Notes under the pieces: model-generated
Told to the model about the DNA's origin: nothing
The model's database searches: none
Seen by the model: the letters and a program-made list of their open reading frames with translations, nothing else
Position numbers and translations under genes: made by a program
NCBI RefSeq assembly: GCF_017832975.1
Contig: NZ_JAFIBI010000001.1
Location: 2,418,001 to 2,482,000 of the forward strand
From: Arthrobacter sp. PvP023
Lineage (GTDB): Bacteria > Actinomycetota > Actinomycetes > Actinomycetales > Micrococcaceae
Direction: 5' to 3'
Length of the DNA stretch: 64,000 bases
In this document: positions 7,797 through 16,747 of the stretch, piece after piece
Numbering within the stretch: position 1 is the stretch's first letter
Layout: each line of letters starts with the position of its first letter

Positions 7797-8219
7797 TCAG
7801 ACCGTGACGTTGCCGGCTGCGTCCACGGCCCAGGTGGGATTGAAGGCGATTTCCCAGCGGAATCCGTCCGGGTCCGCGAAATATCCGGTGTACCCGCCCC
7901 ATGGCTGGGTTTTCGGCGAGGCCACCACGGCGGCCCCGGCTGCCTCGGCATCGGCCATGACCCGGTCAACGTCCGCCGTGCTGCCCACGTTATGGCTCAA
8001 TGTGATGCAGGGGACCCCGGCAGGGCTGTCCACGGCGGCCTCGGTCTGCATCTGGCCGGCATCCCAGAGGGAAAGAATGAGGCCGTGGTTGGCCTGGATA
8101 AACACCACCTCGCCGGGGACTTCCCGGTGGACCGGCCAGCCGAGGCCGTTGACGTAAAAGGCGCGGGAGGCATCAACACTGCGGACGCCCAATGAAATGA
8201 AGTCGACTCGAGGCTGCAT
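7797..8219 (-). CDS. VOC (glyoxalase/bleomycin-resistance) superfamily protein
   Basis: The 140 residues form two beta-alpha-beta-beta-beta modules. The first runs RVDFISLGVRSVDASRAFYVNGLGWPV and the second DVDRVMADAEAAGAAVVASP, ending in GYFADPDGFRWEIAFNP. The terminal Glu in WEIAFNP is the usual metal ligand, while other ligand positions are not obvious, so enzymatic activity is unclear. It starts 14 bp from the divergent chorismate mutase ATG and lacks a Shine-Dalgarno sequence, suggesting a leaderless or very short-leader mRNA. The substrate cannot be named. Confidence 0.85.
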   Translation of the reverse strand: MQPRVDFISLGVRSVDASRAFYVNGLGWPVHREVPGEVVFIQANHGLILSLWDAGQMQTEAAVDSPAGVPCITLSHNVGSTADVDRVMADAEAAGAAVVASPKTQPWGGYTGYFADPDGFRWEIAFNPTWAVDAAGNVTV

Positions 8220-8233
8220 TCTTAGATACTGTC
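8220..8233. promoter_or_regulatory. Possible shared bidirectional -10 element
   Basis: The 14 bases between two divergent ATG codons contain TTAGATACT. TAGATA on the plus strand ends 5 bases before the chorismate mutase ATG. Its complement TATCTA ends 3-4 bases before the VOC ATG. Neither gene has a ribosome binding site. One symmetrical -10 could serve both directions; this is a sequence inference only. Confidence 0.35.
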
Positions 8234-8560
8234 ATGCACATGCCCACAAATCACGGACACGACAAAGACGCCCAGGCCGACAGGGAGCAGCTCGCAGCTG
8301 TCCGCGTGGCCGTCGATGAAGTGGATGAGCAGATTGTTACCCTGATTGCCCGCCGTGAACGCCTGATCCGGATTTCAGGCACGTTGAAGGGCGATGACGC
8401 GGAGGTCCGGGCTCCCGGACGGGTGGAGAAGGTCATCGAACATGTCCGCGCCGCCGCCGAGAAGAAGGACATCGACCCGGACATCGTGGAGAAGACCTAC
8501 CGGGCGATGATCACGGCTTTCACCGAGCTTGAGATGAAAGTGCACAACGCCAGCAACTAG
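8234..8560 (+). CDS. Chorismate mutase (AroQ class)
   Basis: This 108-residue all-helical protein has the AroQ arrangement: LAAVRVAVDEVDEQIVTLIARRERLIRISGTLKG, with the first-helix Arg and the Lys of the core, then RVEKVIEHVRAAAEKKDIDPDIVEKTYRAMITAFTELEMK. It converts chorismate to prephenate on the way to Phe and Tyr. It is cytoplasmic and unfused, and stands far from the aroECKB operon at 56-59 kb. A second ATG two codons downstream is possible. There is no Shine-Dalgarno, consistent with a leaderless start from the shared promoter. Some AroQ relatives act on isochorismate, which I cannot exclude. Confidence 0.85.
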   Translation: MHMPTNHGHDKDAQADREQLAAVRVAVDEVDEQIVTLIARRERLIRISGTLKGDDAEVRAPGRVEKVIEHVRAAAEKKDIDPDIVEKTYRAMITAFTELEMKVHNASN

Positions 8561-8578
8561 CTGCCGGCAACTAGGTGC

Positions 8579-8965
8579 TCAGAGGGATTCTTCCACGGGC
8601 ACGTTGGCCTGATAGTCCCTGCCGTCGGCGTCGCTGAAGGCAGTCATCAGGTGACCCTTTTCCAGGCCCAGGACGGTACTCATGGGAAAGTTGCCGGTAA
8701 TGGTGTTGCCTGAGTGCGTCACGCCGCTGAGGTCGAAATTCTCCTCTGTGCCGTCGTGGCTGAAGCAGTAGAAGGACACAGCCTCGCCGTTCATGAACTC
8801 AATGCCCATTCTTCGTTGATGGGAATGATCCGGCGTGGCCGCGACAAGCCCCACTACGTAGGCGCCCGCCCCGGGGATGTTTCCGTCTATATCAAAAGTC
8901 GCCACCAAGGTGGAGTCCTTGGCGGCGATGGCTACGTGCTTCAGGAGTGCGTCATGGGAGCTCAT
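8579..8965 (-). CDS. Hypothetical protein, 128 aa
   Basis: Starting at ATG 8965, the protein reads MSSHDALLKHVAIAAKDSTLVATFDIDGNIPGAG and ends VPVEESL. Alternating hydrophobic strands (TLVATFDI, AYVVGLVAAT, NTITGNFPMSTV) suggest a compact all-beta cytoplasmic fold; no signal peptide or membrane segment is present. I do not recognise the family. It sits convergent with chorismate mutase, 18 bp away, and divergent from the GNAT gene. A longer in-frame extension upstream to 9157 overlaps the LexA-like element and has poor composition, so I rejected it. Confidence 0.55.
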   Translation of the reverse strand: MSSHDALLKHVAIAAKDSTLVATFDIDGNIPGAGAYVVGLVAATPDHSHQRRMGIEFMNGEAVSFYCFSHDGTEENFDLSGVTHSGNTITGNFPMSTVLGLEKGHLMTAFSDADGRDYQANVPVEESL

Positions 8966-9013
8966 GGCTCCATCCTGCTCCCTGCGCTCCCGTCCGTCCA
9001 CCCCTGATCGGGG

Positions 9014-9063
9014 TTTTGTCCGGGCTTCGACCGGGCCGTTATTTATTAGAAGATATATTCGAG
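9014..9063 (+). promoter_or_regulatory. LexA-like palindrome in a duplicated upstream unit (copy 1)
   Basis: The unit begins TTTTGTCCGGGCT and ends in the imperfect palindrome TTAGAAGATATATTCGAG (9046-9063). Actinobacterial LexA sites have the form TCGAA-N6-TTCGA; this copy has one mismatched half-site. The palindrome ends 76 bp before the GNAT start at 9140. A near-copy with the same 29-base spacing between TGTCCGG and the palindrome precedes the dnaE2 operon. Confidence 0.5.
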
Positions 9064-9139
9064 TAGAGCCGGACTGCCGGCATCGATCCGGTCCTCCGGC
9101 TCCTCCGGCGCAAGGCCGGCGGCGGTACCGTGGGGAACT

Positions 9140-9928
9140 ATGACTTCTGCGAAGCATTTACTCGCGGCGTACGACCGGCAGCTCAGGACGGATGCGGAGA
9201 CTCCAGGTGCGATCGCCGTCGAACGGCTGGGGCCCTTGCGCCTTGTGACCTTCGTGGGCGGCCGGGGTTTTGTGACCTACGGAAACCTCGAGGGAGCCGG
9301 CGCCCAAGCGATTGCGCAGTGGGTGGCCGAAGCGCTCACTCACTTCCGCAAAGATCCAAGTATCGTGCGGGTGGAGTGGAAAACGCGTGGTCATGATGCT
9401 GCGCCCGGCCTCCATGACGCGTTGCTGGGGAACGGATTTGAGGCTGATGAGACGGAGTCGATCATGATCGGCCACGCCCTTGCATTGAATGTCGATGTGC
9501 AACTGCCGTCCGGGGTGACCCTGCGGAGAGTGGATCAAGAGCCGGATATCCGCGCCATGAGCGCAATGCAGGACGAAGTTTTCGGCGGTCCAGTGTCGGA
9601 CAGCAACGCAGAGGCGCTCCTGCGCCGCCTGGCGGAAGACGACGGGATGGAACTCTGGGTTGCCGAACACGGAGGGTCGATTGTGAGCGCGGGCCGCCTG
9701 GAGCCGGTTCCGGGTACCGAATTCGCGGGAATCTGGGGCGGGGCGACCCGCGAACAGTGGCGTGGCCGAGGGATCTACCGGGCCGTCACCGCGGCCCGGG
9801 CTCAGTCCGCCTTGAGGCAGGGCAAGAAACTGATCCACAGTGATTCGACCGAATGCTCCCGACCGATCCTTGAGCGCTATGGGTTTCTCCGGGTCTCAAC
9901 AACAACCCCCTATCGTTGGCAGCGCTGA
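9140..9928 (+). CDS. GNAT family N-acetyltransferase
   Basis: The 262-residue protein has a long N-terminal region (1-130) and a C-terminal GNAT core. The core includes LWVAEHGGSIVSAGRLEPV, then the acetyl-CoA loop WGGATREQWRGRGIYRAVTAAR (the Q/R-x-x-G-x-G/A type), and IHSDSTECSRPILERYGFLRVSTTTPY at the end. The acceptor is unknown. It is flanked by two near-identical 50-bp upstream units, one before it and one after it, the latter driving the dnaE2 operon. That layout suggests it may be damage-inducible. Confidence 0.85.
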   Translation: MTSAKHLLAAYDRQLRTDAETPGAIAVERLGPLRLVTFVGGRGFVTYGNLEGAGAQAIAQWVAEALTHFRKDPSIVRVEWKTRGHDAAPGLHDALLGNGFEADETESIMIGHALALNVDVQLPSGVTLRRVDQEPDIRAMSAMQDEVFGGPVSDSNAEALLRRLAEDDGMELWVAEHGGSIVSAGRLEPVPGTEFAGIWGGATREQWRGRGIYRAVTAARAQSALRQGKKLIHSDSTECSRPILERYGFLRVSTTTPYRWQR

Positions 9929-10022
9929 AGCCGGGGGTGCCAGCTGCCCTACCGCCGCTGAATACGTGGGGGTAAACCCGGGCAACCCGTTCGTCGGAGG
10001 CCGGACCGGGAACATGTGTAGG

Positions 10023-10072
10023 TTTTGTCCGGGCTCCGGCGTAGACTTGATTTATTCGAAGATATATTCGAA
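10023..10072 (+). promoter_or_regulatory. LexA-like palindrome in a duplicated upstream unit (copy 2, dnaE2 operon)
   Basis: The unit TTTTGTCCGGGCT through TTCGAAGATATATTCGAA places the palindrome at 10055-10072. Its half-sites TCGAA and TTCGA separated by 6 bases match the actinobacterial LexA form exactly, although the inner bases differ from the common C-N4-G. It lies 78 bp upstream of the first gene of an error-prone polymerase operon, the expected location for an SOS operator. Confidence 0.6.
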
Positions 10073-10150
10073 CTAATCATTTCAGATTTCTACCTCCCGG
10101 CGGTGCGATCGCCCGTTACGGGAAGGGGAGTGCAGTTCCGGGAGGCGCCG

Positions 10151-10483
10151 ATGGGCTTGTTCAGCGAGGGTGTCGACGTCCTCTGCACGCCCGCCGGCCA
10201 GCCGTCCGCGCTCACCTGGGCAGGGCGGCACTACACGGTCTGCCAAGAGCCCGTGCACTGGTTTGAACGCCGGCAGTGGTGGGTCGAGGAAACCCGGGCG
10301 CCGCTGGGAACCGGCCCGGGACTGGTGGATCACGAGATCTGGCGCGTCCAGGTCCGGCTTGCCGATGCCAAAGCAGCACCGGAACCCCCTGAAACCCTCA
10401 CCCTGGACCTGACTCGGAACGTCGGAAGCGGACGGTGGAGACTGCTGAAGATCCACGATGCCCTGAGGCCGCAATCAGCATGA
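10151..10483 (+). CDS. DUF6504-like small protein coupled to dnaE2
   Basis: ATG 10151 follows GGGAGG with about 5 bases between; earlier codons in frame run into the LexA-like element. The 110 residues read MGLFSEGVDVLCTPAGQPSALTWAGRHYTVCQEPVHWFERRQWW and end RWRLLKIHDALRPQSA. This resembles the small proteins found between imuB and dnaE2 in actinobacterial mutasome operons. The role is unknown; the Trp-rich centre suggests a protein or nucleic-acid contact surface. Its TGA overlaps the dnaE2 ATG (ATGA), so the two are translated together. No imuB-like polymerase gene precedes it. Confidence 0.72.
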   Translation: MGLFSEGVDVLCTPAGQPSALTWAGRHYTVCQEPVHWFERRQWWVEETRAPLGTGPGLVDHEIWRVQVRLADAKAAPEPPETLTLDLTRNVGSGRWRLLKIHDALRPQSA

Positions 10484-13400
10484 GTTTCACCCATCTTCAC
10501 GTTTCCACCGCCTTCAGCGCCCACTATGGTGTCTCCTGGCCGGATGAGCTCGCCCAGGCGGCTGCCGCCGACGGGGCAACGGCGCTTGCCTGCACTGACA
10601 GGGACGGACTGTATGGCACCGTCAAACACCTCAAAGCCTGTATGGCGTCGGGCCTGGATCCTGTCGTCGGGGTTGACCTTGCGGTCTTTGACGACGACGG
10701 CGACCTCCGCACCCAGCTCGCGGGCCGCGTCGTCGTACTTGCCCACGGACACAACAACGGTGCCGGCTACCGCGCCCTCTGCCGGCTGATTTCGGATGCC
10801 CATGCCCGTACCTCCGGCAAAGCCGGGGGAGCGGTGCCCGTCGCGGTGACCCGCGCCGAAATCGCTTCCCGGGTACTGCACCCGGAAACCCTCGAACCGG
10901 TGCTGACGGTGCTGGTGGGGCCGGATTCAGACGTCGGCAGGGCAATGGGCGGACGCCGGTACCTTCGCCCCCGCACGCTCTTCAAACAATGGCTGGACGG
11001 CATGCCGAAGGGAACCGTGGCAGCCGAAGTGGTGTCGCATCTCAGTGCCCCCGGGGAGCCGCTGAGCACCGCCCACGCGGTGCGCATGCTCAAGCTGGCC
11101 GCCGAGCACGGCGTTCCGGCAGTACTAACCAACGCGGTGCGGTACTGCGCGGAGGACGGCGCCGCCACGGCGGATGTGCTGGATTCAGCCCGCACCCTGA
11201 AATCGCTGCCCGAACTGACAGCGGAGCCGTTGCTCCAGCCCAACGGACGGGGGTGGCTGAAAACATCCGCCCAAATGGTCGAACTCGGGCAGGAAATCAT
11301 CCATGCCGCGGGATACGGCGCCACTGACCTTACGAGGCTGTTCGGCCAAACCGAGGCGCTCGCGGACCGCTGCCGGATGGATCCCGTGACGGATATGGGA
11401 TGGAAGCAGCCAGTTGTTCCTGAAGCTTCCGTCATTGGCATCGAAGGCGACCCCCTGGTGGAGCTGACGCTGCGCTGCGAGGCCGGCATCGGCCGGCGGT
11501 TTCCGGGCATATCAGGGCGGGCAGAGGCGGAAATGCGGGCACGGCTGGACCACGAACTGCGTATCATCGCCAACCTCCGGTTCGCCTCCTACTTCCTGAC
11601 CGTGGCCGAGGTTTCCCGGATGATCCTGGACATGGGGGTCAGGGCTGCGGCCAGGGGCTCCGGTGCCTCCAGCCTGGTGAACTACCTCATCGATGTCAGC
11701 CAGGTGAACCCCCTGCAGCACGACCTCATCTTCGAGCGGTTCCTTTCCCGCGACAGGGCAACCCTGCCGGACATCGACATCGACGTCGAAAGTGCCGAGC
11801 GGCACAATGTCTACCGGCGGATCTTTGACCGCTTCGGAGCGGAACGCGTCACCCTCATGAGCATGCAAAACGGCTACCGCGCTCGCGGTGCCGTCCGTGA
11901 TGCCGGCATGGCGCTTGGCATGGACGACGGCGACATCGGCGAAATCGCTAAGCAGCTATGGCGCTTCTCTGCCAGGAACTTCCGGGAAGCCCTGGCGGAA
12001 AAACCCGAGCTTAAGGAGTTCGCGGGCCGGGTGGAGCAGCGCGATTTCACTGAAAACCAGCAACTGGACCTTCTCGTTGACCTGACCGAGAGGCTGGACC
12101 GCCTGCCGAGGCACATCTCCATGCACCCCTGCGGGGTGATCCTGGGCGACGCCACCCTGCTGGACCGGACACCCGTCCAGCCCAGCGGGCTCGGCCTGCC
12201 CATGAGCCAGTTCGACAAGCACGACATGGACCCGATGGGAATGCTCAAGCTGGATGTCCTCGGCGTCCGGATGCAAAGTGCCATGGCCTTTGCTGTCCGT
12301 GAGGTCATCCGCCTGCACCCCTCGAAGGCCGAAGTGGTGGCGGCCGGTGCCCATCCTCCCGGGCCGGACGGTTCGGGACCGGACTTCATCGCAACTGACG
12401 GGCGCATAGACCTCAACGCCGTACCCCTGGACGACGAACCAACCTACGAGCTGATCCGGAGCACGCACACCCTGGGCTGCTTCCAGATCGAATCCCCCGG
12501 GCAGCGGGAACTGATCGGCAAGATGGCCCCGCGTGAATTCAACGACCTCATCATCGATATTTCGCTGTTCCGTCCGGGGCCCATGAAGTCGGACATGGTG
12601 CGCCCCTTCCTGGAACACCGCCACGGTTTTGCGCCGGAGGTCTATCCGCACCCGGACCTCAAGCCCGTGCTCCAGGAAACCCATGGCGTGACGGTGTTCC
12701 ATGAACAGATCCTGAAGACCTTTGATGTCATGACCGGCTGCGGGCTCGCCAGGGCCGATGAGTTCCGGCGCGCCCTGGGGAACGAACTCCTGGAGCCACA
12801 AGTGGAGGAGTTCTTCCGCAAGGAAGCCCGGGAAAGGAAGTACACCCCCGAGGTCGTGGACAAGGTGTGGGGAACGCTGAAGGCCTTCGGCAGCTTCGGC
12901 TTCTGCAAGGCACACGGGGCTGCCTTCGCCGTGCCCACCTACCAGTCGGCCTGGCTGAAGGCCCACCACCCGGAGGCTTTCCTGGCCGGTCTGTGGGAAC
13001 ACGATCCCGGCATGTACCCCAAGCGGCTCCTCGTGGCCGAAGCGCGGCGGATGGGAATCCCTATCCTGCCCCTTGATATCAACAGGAGCCAGGCCGAGTA
13101 CAGGGTGGAGCGGGTCGCGTCCGGTCCGGACCGCGGCAAGCTGGCCATCCGGCTGAGCCTGAACGGCATCTACGGGCTCTCAGGGGCCGAACTCAAAAGG
13201 ATCGTGGCAGGGCAGCCCTATGACTCGCTGGCAGACCTGCGGGCCCGCTCCAGGCTTACCAAGCCCAGCATCAAGCGGCTTGCCCAGCTGGGAGCCTTCG
13301 ACGCCCTGCATCGCGAATCCGGGGGAGCCGCCAACCGGGCAGACCTTGTCCAGCACCTGCAGACCCTCCAGAACCGGCCGGGAAAGAAGGGTGTTGAGGT

Positions 13401-13980
13401 CATCGACGGCCAACTGTCGCTGCCCCTGGGCGATGTTGAACTTCGGAACCTGAAAGCGGCCCTGCCTGCGCCAAGCATGGTGGAGAACGTCAGGGCAGAG
13501 CTTGACCTGATGGCAGTGGATGTCAGCGAACACCTTATGACAAGCCACCGGCCGCTTCTCGACAAACTGGGAGTCACCACGGCGGATAAGCTCCTGGGGC
13601 TCAGGAACGGCACCGAAGTACTGGTGGCCGGGGTCCGGATCGCCACGCAGACGCCTCCGATGCGCGGAGGGCGAAGGGTCGTTTTCATCAGCATCGACGA
13701 CGGCACCGGTTGCGTGGACTCGGTGTTCTTCCATGAGGCCCAGGAGCTGGCCGGCCCGTTGCTGTTCGGCACCCGGCTGCTCCTGATTCGCGGCAACACC
13801 CGCAGGACCGGGCCGCGGGGGATCAGCATCAGCGCCACCATGGCGTGGGACCTCAGCCGCACCGAGACCCTCCCGTACCCGGAAAAGCAATCCGCCGACT
13901 CCTGGGATCCGGCCCTCCAGTTGCAGGGGCCGCTGGACGGAATCAGCCGCAGCCTGGCCATCACGGGTCTCGGCGGCTGA
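10480..13980 (+). CDS. dnaE2: Error-prone DNA polymerase III alpha subunit DnaE2
   Basis: At 1166 residues this is a C-family polymerase. An N-terminal PHP domain begins FTHLHVSTAFSAHYG. The palm aspartates occur in PDIDIDVE at about 430-437 and LKLDVLG at about 590-596. GSGASSLVNYLI, helix-hairpin-helix and OB regions (VLVAGVRIATQTPPMRGGRR) follow. The absence of a beta-interaction tail, the short length, and the LexA-like site upstream favour DnaE2 over replicative DnaE1. DnaE2 performs damage-induced translesion synthesis, normally with ImuA' and ImuB, which are not encoded nearby. The ATG overlaps the DUF6504-like stop codon; an upstream in-frame ATG at 10435 would overlap that gene and is less likely. 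Confidence 0.93.
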   Translation: MSFTHLHVSTAFSAHYGVSWPDELAQAAAADGATALACTDRDGLYGTVKHLKACMASGLDPVVGVDLAVFDDDGDLRTQLAGRVVVLAHGHNNGAGYRALCRLISDAHARTSGKAGGAVPVAVTRAEIASRVLHPETLEPVLTVLVGPDSDVGRAMGGRRYLRPRTLFKQWLDGMPKGTVAAEVVSHLSAPGEPLSTAHAVRMLKLAAEHGVPAVLTNAVRYCAEDGAATADVLDSARTLKSLPELTAEPLLQPNGRGWLKTSAQMVELGQEIIHAAGYGATDLTRLFGQTEALADRCRMDPVTDMGWKQPVVPEASVIGIEGDPLVELTLRCEAGIGRRFPGISGRAEAEMRARLDHELRIIANLRFASYFLTVAEVSRMILDMGVRAAARGSGASSLVNYLIDVSQVNPLQHDLIFERFLSRDRATLPDIDIDVESAERHNVYRRIFDRFGAERVTLMSMQNGYRARGAVRDAGMALGMDDGDIGEIAKQLWRFSARNFREALAEKPELKEFAGRVEQRDFTENQQLDLLVDLTERLDRLPRHISMHPCGVILGDATLLDRTPVQPSGLGLPMSQFDKHDMDPMGMLKLDVLGVRMQSAMAFAVREVIRLHPSKAEVVAAGAHPPGPDGSGPDFIATDGRIDLNAVPLDDEPTYELIRSTHTLGCFQIESPGQRELIGKMAPREFNDLIIDISLFRPGPMKSDMVRPFLEHRHGFAPEVYPHPDLKPVLQETHGVTVFHEQILKTFDVMTGCGLARADEFRRALGNELLEPQVEEFFRKEARERKYTPEVVDKVWGTLKAFGSFGFCKAHGAAFAVPTYQSAWLKAHHPEAFLAGLWEHDPGMYPKRLLVAEARRMGIPILPLDINRSQAEYRVERVASGPDRGKLAIRLSLNGIYGLSGAELKRIVAGQPYDSLADLRARSRLTKPSIKRLAQLGAFDALHRESGGAANRADLVQHLQTLQNRPGKKGVEVIDGQLSLPLGDVELRNLKAALPAPSMVENVRAELDLMAVDVSEHLMTSHRPLLDKLGVTTADKLLGLRNGTEVLVAGVRIATQTPPMRGGRRVVFISIDDGTGCVDSVFFHEAQELAGPLLFGTRLLLIRGNTRRTGPRGISISATMAWDLSRTETLPYPEKQSADSWDPALQLQGPLDGISRSLAITGLGG

Positions 13981-14124
13981 GCTTCCCTCCGGAAGGGCCA
14001 GGCGCGTGGGCCGGACGCGCGCCGCTTTGGTCGGCCCATCTCTCAACCGATAGCATGGACGAGGCTGGCTGTGGTCCCCGTACGCCACAAGCTACGAAGC
14101 CTTAACTTTGAATAGGAGACACCC

Positions 14125-16134
14125 GTGTCAGATGCCCAGCAGATCACCCTCATCGTCGACGGCGAAGAGACCAAGGTGACTACCGGGACCACCGGCGCGG
14201 AACTCTTCTTTGAGCGCCGCGACGTTGTAGTTGCCCGAGTAAACGGCGAACTGAAGGACCTCGACCAGCCGCTCCCCGAGGGGGCGGACATCGAAGGCGT
14301 CACCATTGATTCGCCGGACGGGCTCAATGTCCTCCGGCACTCGACCGCACACGTGATGGCCCAGGCCGTGCAGCAGTTGCGTCCTGACGCCAAGCTCGGC
14401 ATCGGCCCCTACATCACGGACGGGTTCTACTTCGACTTCGACGTCGCCGAGCCGTTCACCCCGGAAGACCTGAAGACCCTGGAAAAGATGATGCTCAAAA
14501 TCATCAACCAGAACCAGAAGTTCGTCCGCCGCGTGGTGTCCGAGGATGAAGCACGCGAAGCCATGAAGAACGAGCCCTACAAGCTCGAACTCCTGGGCAA
14601 AAAGAACAACGCGGCTGACGCCGGAGAAGGCGTCAACGTCGAGGTGGGCGCCGGAGACATCACCATCTACGACAACGTGGACCGCAAGAGCGGGGACAGC
14701 GTCTGGTGCGACCTGTGCCGCGGACCCCACCTGCCCAACACCAAGCTCATCTCCAACGCGTTCGCCCTGACCCGGTCTTCAGCCGCTTACTGGCTCGGCA
14801 ACCAGAACAACCAGCAGCTGCAGCGCATTTACGGAACCGCCTGGCCCACCAAGGACGCCCTGAAGGCCTACCAGGAGCGCATCGCGGAGGCCGAACGCCG
14901 CGACCACCGCAAGCTCGGCGCCGAGCTGGACCTGTTCTCCTTCCCGGACGAGCTTGGCTCCGGCCTGCCGGTGTTCCATCCCAAGGGCGGCATCATCCGC
15001 AAGGCCATGGAGGACTACTCCCGCCAGCGCCACGTGGATGCCGGCTACGACTTCGTCTATACGCCGCACATCACCAAGGGGCACCTCTACGAAGTCTCGG
15101 GCCACCTGGACTGGTACAAGGAGGGCATGTTCCCGGCGATGCACATCGACGCGGAACTGAACGAGGACGGCACCGTGCGCAAGCCCGGCCAGGACTACTA
15201 CCTGAAGCCGATGAACTGCCCCATGCACAACCTGATCTTCCGCTCGCGCGGACGGTCCTACCGGGAACTGCCCCTGCGGCTCTTCGAATTCGGTTCGGTG
15301 TACCGCTACGAAAAGTCAGGCGTGGTGCACGGCCTGACCCGCGTGCGCGGCATGACACAGGACGACGCCCACATCTACTGCACCCGCGAGCAGATGAAGG
15401 ACGAGCTCACCACCACGCTGAACTTCGTGCTGGGCCTGCTCAAGGACTACGGCCTGGACGACTTCTACCTGGAACTCTCCACCAAGAACGAAGACAAGTT
15501 CGTGGGAGACGACGCTACTTGGGAGGAAGCCACCCGCACGCTGGCCGAGGTGGCTGAAGCGTCCGGGCTGGAGCTCATCCCGGATCCGGGCGGAGCCGCG
15601 TTCTATGGCCCCAAGATTTCCGTCCAGGCAAAAGACGCGCTCGGCCGGACCTGGCAGATGTCCACCATCCAGCTGGACTTCAACCTGCCTGAGCGCTTCG
15701 AGCTTGAGTTCCAGGCCGCCGACGGCACCCGCCAGCGTCCGGTCATGATCCACCGCGCCCTGTTCGGTTCCGTGGAACGGTTCATGGGCGTGCTGACGGA
15801 ACACTACGCCGGCGCCTTCCCGGCGTGGCTGGCACCCGTGCAGGTTGTTGGCATCCCCGTGGCGGAAGCCTTCAACGATTACATGTTCGACGTCGTGGAT
15901 CAGCTCAAGGCCGCAGGCATCCGGGCGGAAGTGGACATTTCCTCCGACCGCTTCCCGAAGAAGATCCGCACCGCCAGCAAGGACAAAATTCCGTTTGTCC
16001 TGATTGCCGGCGGCGAGGATGCCGAGGCCGGAGCAGTGTCCTTCCGGTTCCGCGACGGCAGCCAGGACAACGGTGTGCCGGTGGCCGAGGCTGTCCAGAG
16101 GATTGTCGAAGCCGTCCGCAACCGGACCAGCTAG
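14125..16134 (+). CDS. thrS: Threonyl-tRNA synthetase
   Basis: GTG 14125 has AGGAG 6 bases upstream. The 669-residue protein has the full bacterial order: TGS domain (about 5-65, [12 protein letters not shown]), editing domain with [10 protein letters not shown] (HxxxH), the class II catalytic core with [10 protein letters not shown] and [30 protein letters not shown], then the anticodon-binding domain beginning PVQVVGIPV. It charges tRNA-Thr and edits mischarged serine. It is the first gene of a run with the HIT protein and pgsA, a conserved actinobacterial order. I saw no T-box in the roughly 140 bp upstream. Confidence 0.97.
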   Translation: MSDAQQITLIVDGEETKVTTGTTGAELFFERRDVVVARVNGELKDLDQPLPEGADIEGVTIDSPDGLNVLRHSTAHVMAQAVQQLRPDAKLGIGPYITDGFYFDFDVAEPFTPEDLKTLEKMMLKIINQNQKFVRRVVSEDEAREAMKNEPYKLELLGKKNNAADAGEGVNVEVGAGDITIYDNVDRKSGDSVWCDLCRGPHLPNTKLISNAFALTRSSAAYWLGNQNNQQLQRIYGTAWPTKDALKAYQERIAEAERRDHRKLGAELDLFSFPDELGSGLPVFHPKGGIIRKAMEDYSRQRHVDAGYDFVYTPHITKGHLYEVSGHLDWYKEGMFPAMHIDAELNEDGTVRKPGQDYYLKPMNCPMHNLIFRSRGRSYRELPLRLFEFGSVYRYEKSGVVHGLTRVRGMTQDDAHIYCTREQMKDELTTTLNFVLGLLKDYGLDDFYLELSTKNEDKFVGDDATWEEATRTLAEVAEASGLELIPDPGGAAFYGPKISVQAKDALGRTWQMSTIQLDFNLPERFELEFQAADGTRQRPVMIHRALFGSVERFMGVLTEHYAGAFPAWLAPVQVVGIPVAEAFNDYMFDVVDQLKAAGIRAEVDISSDRFPKKIRTASKDKIPFVLIAGGEDAEAGAVSFRFRDGSQDNGVPVAEAVQRIVEAVRNRTS

Positions 16135-16144
16135 CGAAAGCGGA

Positions 16145-16747
16145 ATGGCAGGCGACGTGCAGGAGAACACAGGCGCTGGCGGGGGATATCCGGGCGACGG
16201 CGACGTGACCGATGAATTCGGTCTGGCCGGAGTCCCGGACGCTTTCCAGCGCCTGTGGACCCCGCACCGCATGGCCTACATCAAGGGTGGCCAGCACCAG
16301 TTCAAGAACAAGGATGACTGCCCGTTTTGTGTGGCCCCTGCCCGCAGCGACGAAGACTCGCTGATTGTTTACCGCGGACGCACCGGCTACGTGGTGCTGA
16401 ACCTCTTCCCGTATAACCCGGGCCACCTGCTGATCTGCCCTTACCGCCACATCCCGGATTACACGGACCTGACCGTGGAGGAAACGGCGGAATTCGCGGC
16501 ACTGACGCAGACGTCCATGCGGGTCCTGCGGAAGGTCTCCAACCCCGGTGGCTTCAATCTCGGGATGAACCAGGGCGTGGTGGGCGGGGCCGGAATAGCC
16601 GGCCACCTGCACCAGCACGTGGTCCCGCGTTGGGGAGGGGACGGCAACTTCTTCCCCATCATCGCCCAGACAAAAGCGATCACCCAGACGCTGGGCGAGG
16701 TCCGCCAGCAGGTTGCCGAGGCCTGGCCCCAGGACGAACATGCTTAA
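16145..16747 (+). CDS. HIT family protein, Ap4A phosphorylase-like
   Basis: The 200 residues contain the zinc motif CPFC, LFPYNPGHLLICPYRH, and the histidine triad GHLHQHVVPRW, preceded by NLGMNQG. This combination resembles the mycobacterial Rv2613c type, which phosphorolyses diadenosine tetraphosphate, rather than a HINT hydrolase. The start at ATG 16145 is 10 bp after thrS; a downstream GTG start is possible because the first 25 residues are low-complexity. It overlaps pgsA by 8 bp. The neighbourhood thrS-HIT-pgsA is conserved; a link between the aminoacylation by-product Ap4A and its removal is plausible but inferred. Confidence 0.9.
   Translation: MAGDVQENTGAGGGYPGDGDVTDEFGLAGVPDAFQRLWTPHRMAYIKGGQHQFKNKDDCPFCVAPARSDEDSLIVYRGRTGYVVLNLFPYNPGHLLICPYRHIPDYTDLTVEETAEFAALTQTSMRVLRKVSNPGGFNLGMNQGVVGGAGIAGHLHQHVVPRWGGDGNFFPIIAQTKAITQTLGEVRQQVAEAWPQDEHA

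Noticed and set aside
14007..14038. Hairpin after dnaE2 (TGGGCCG/CGGCCCA)
   Set aside because: Only seven pairs around an 18-base loop without a T-tract; too weak to list as a terminator.
13981..14124. T-box leader for thrS
   Set aside because: The interval is short and lacks the T-box TGGNACCGCG sequence; T-boxes upstream of alaS, hisS and aspS were also not seen.
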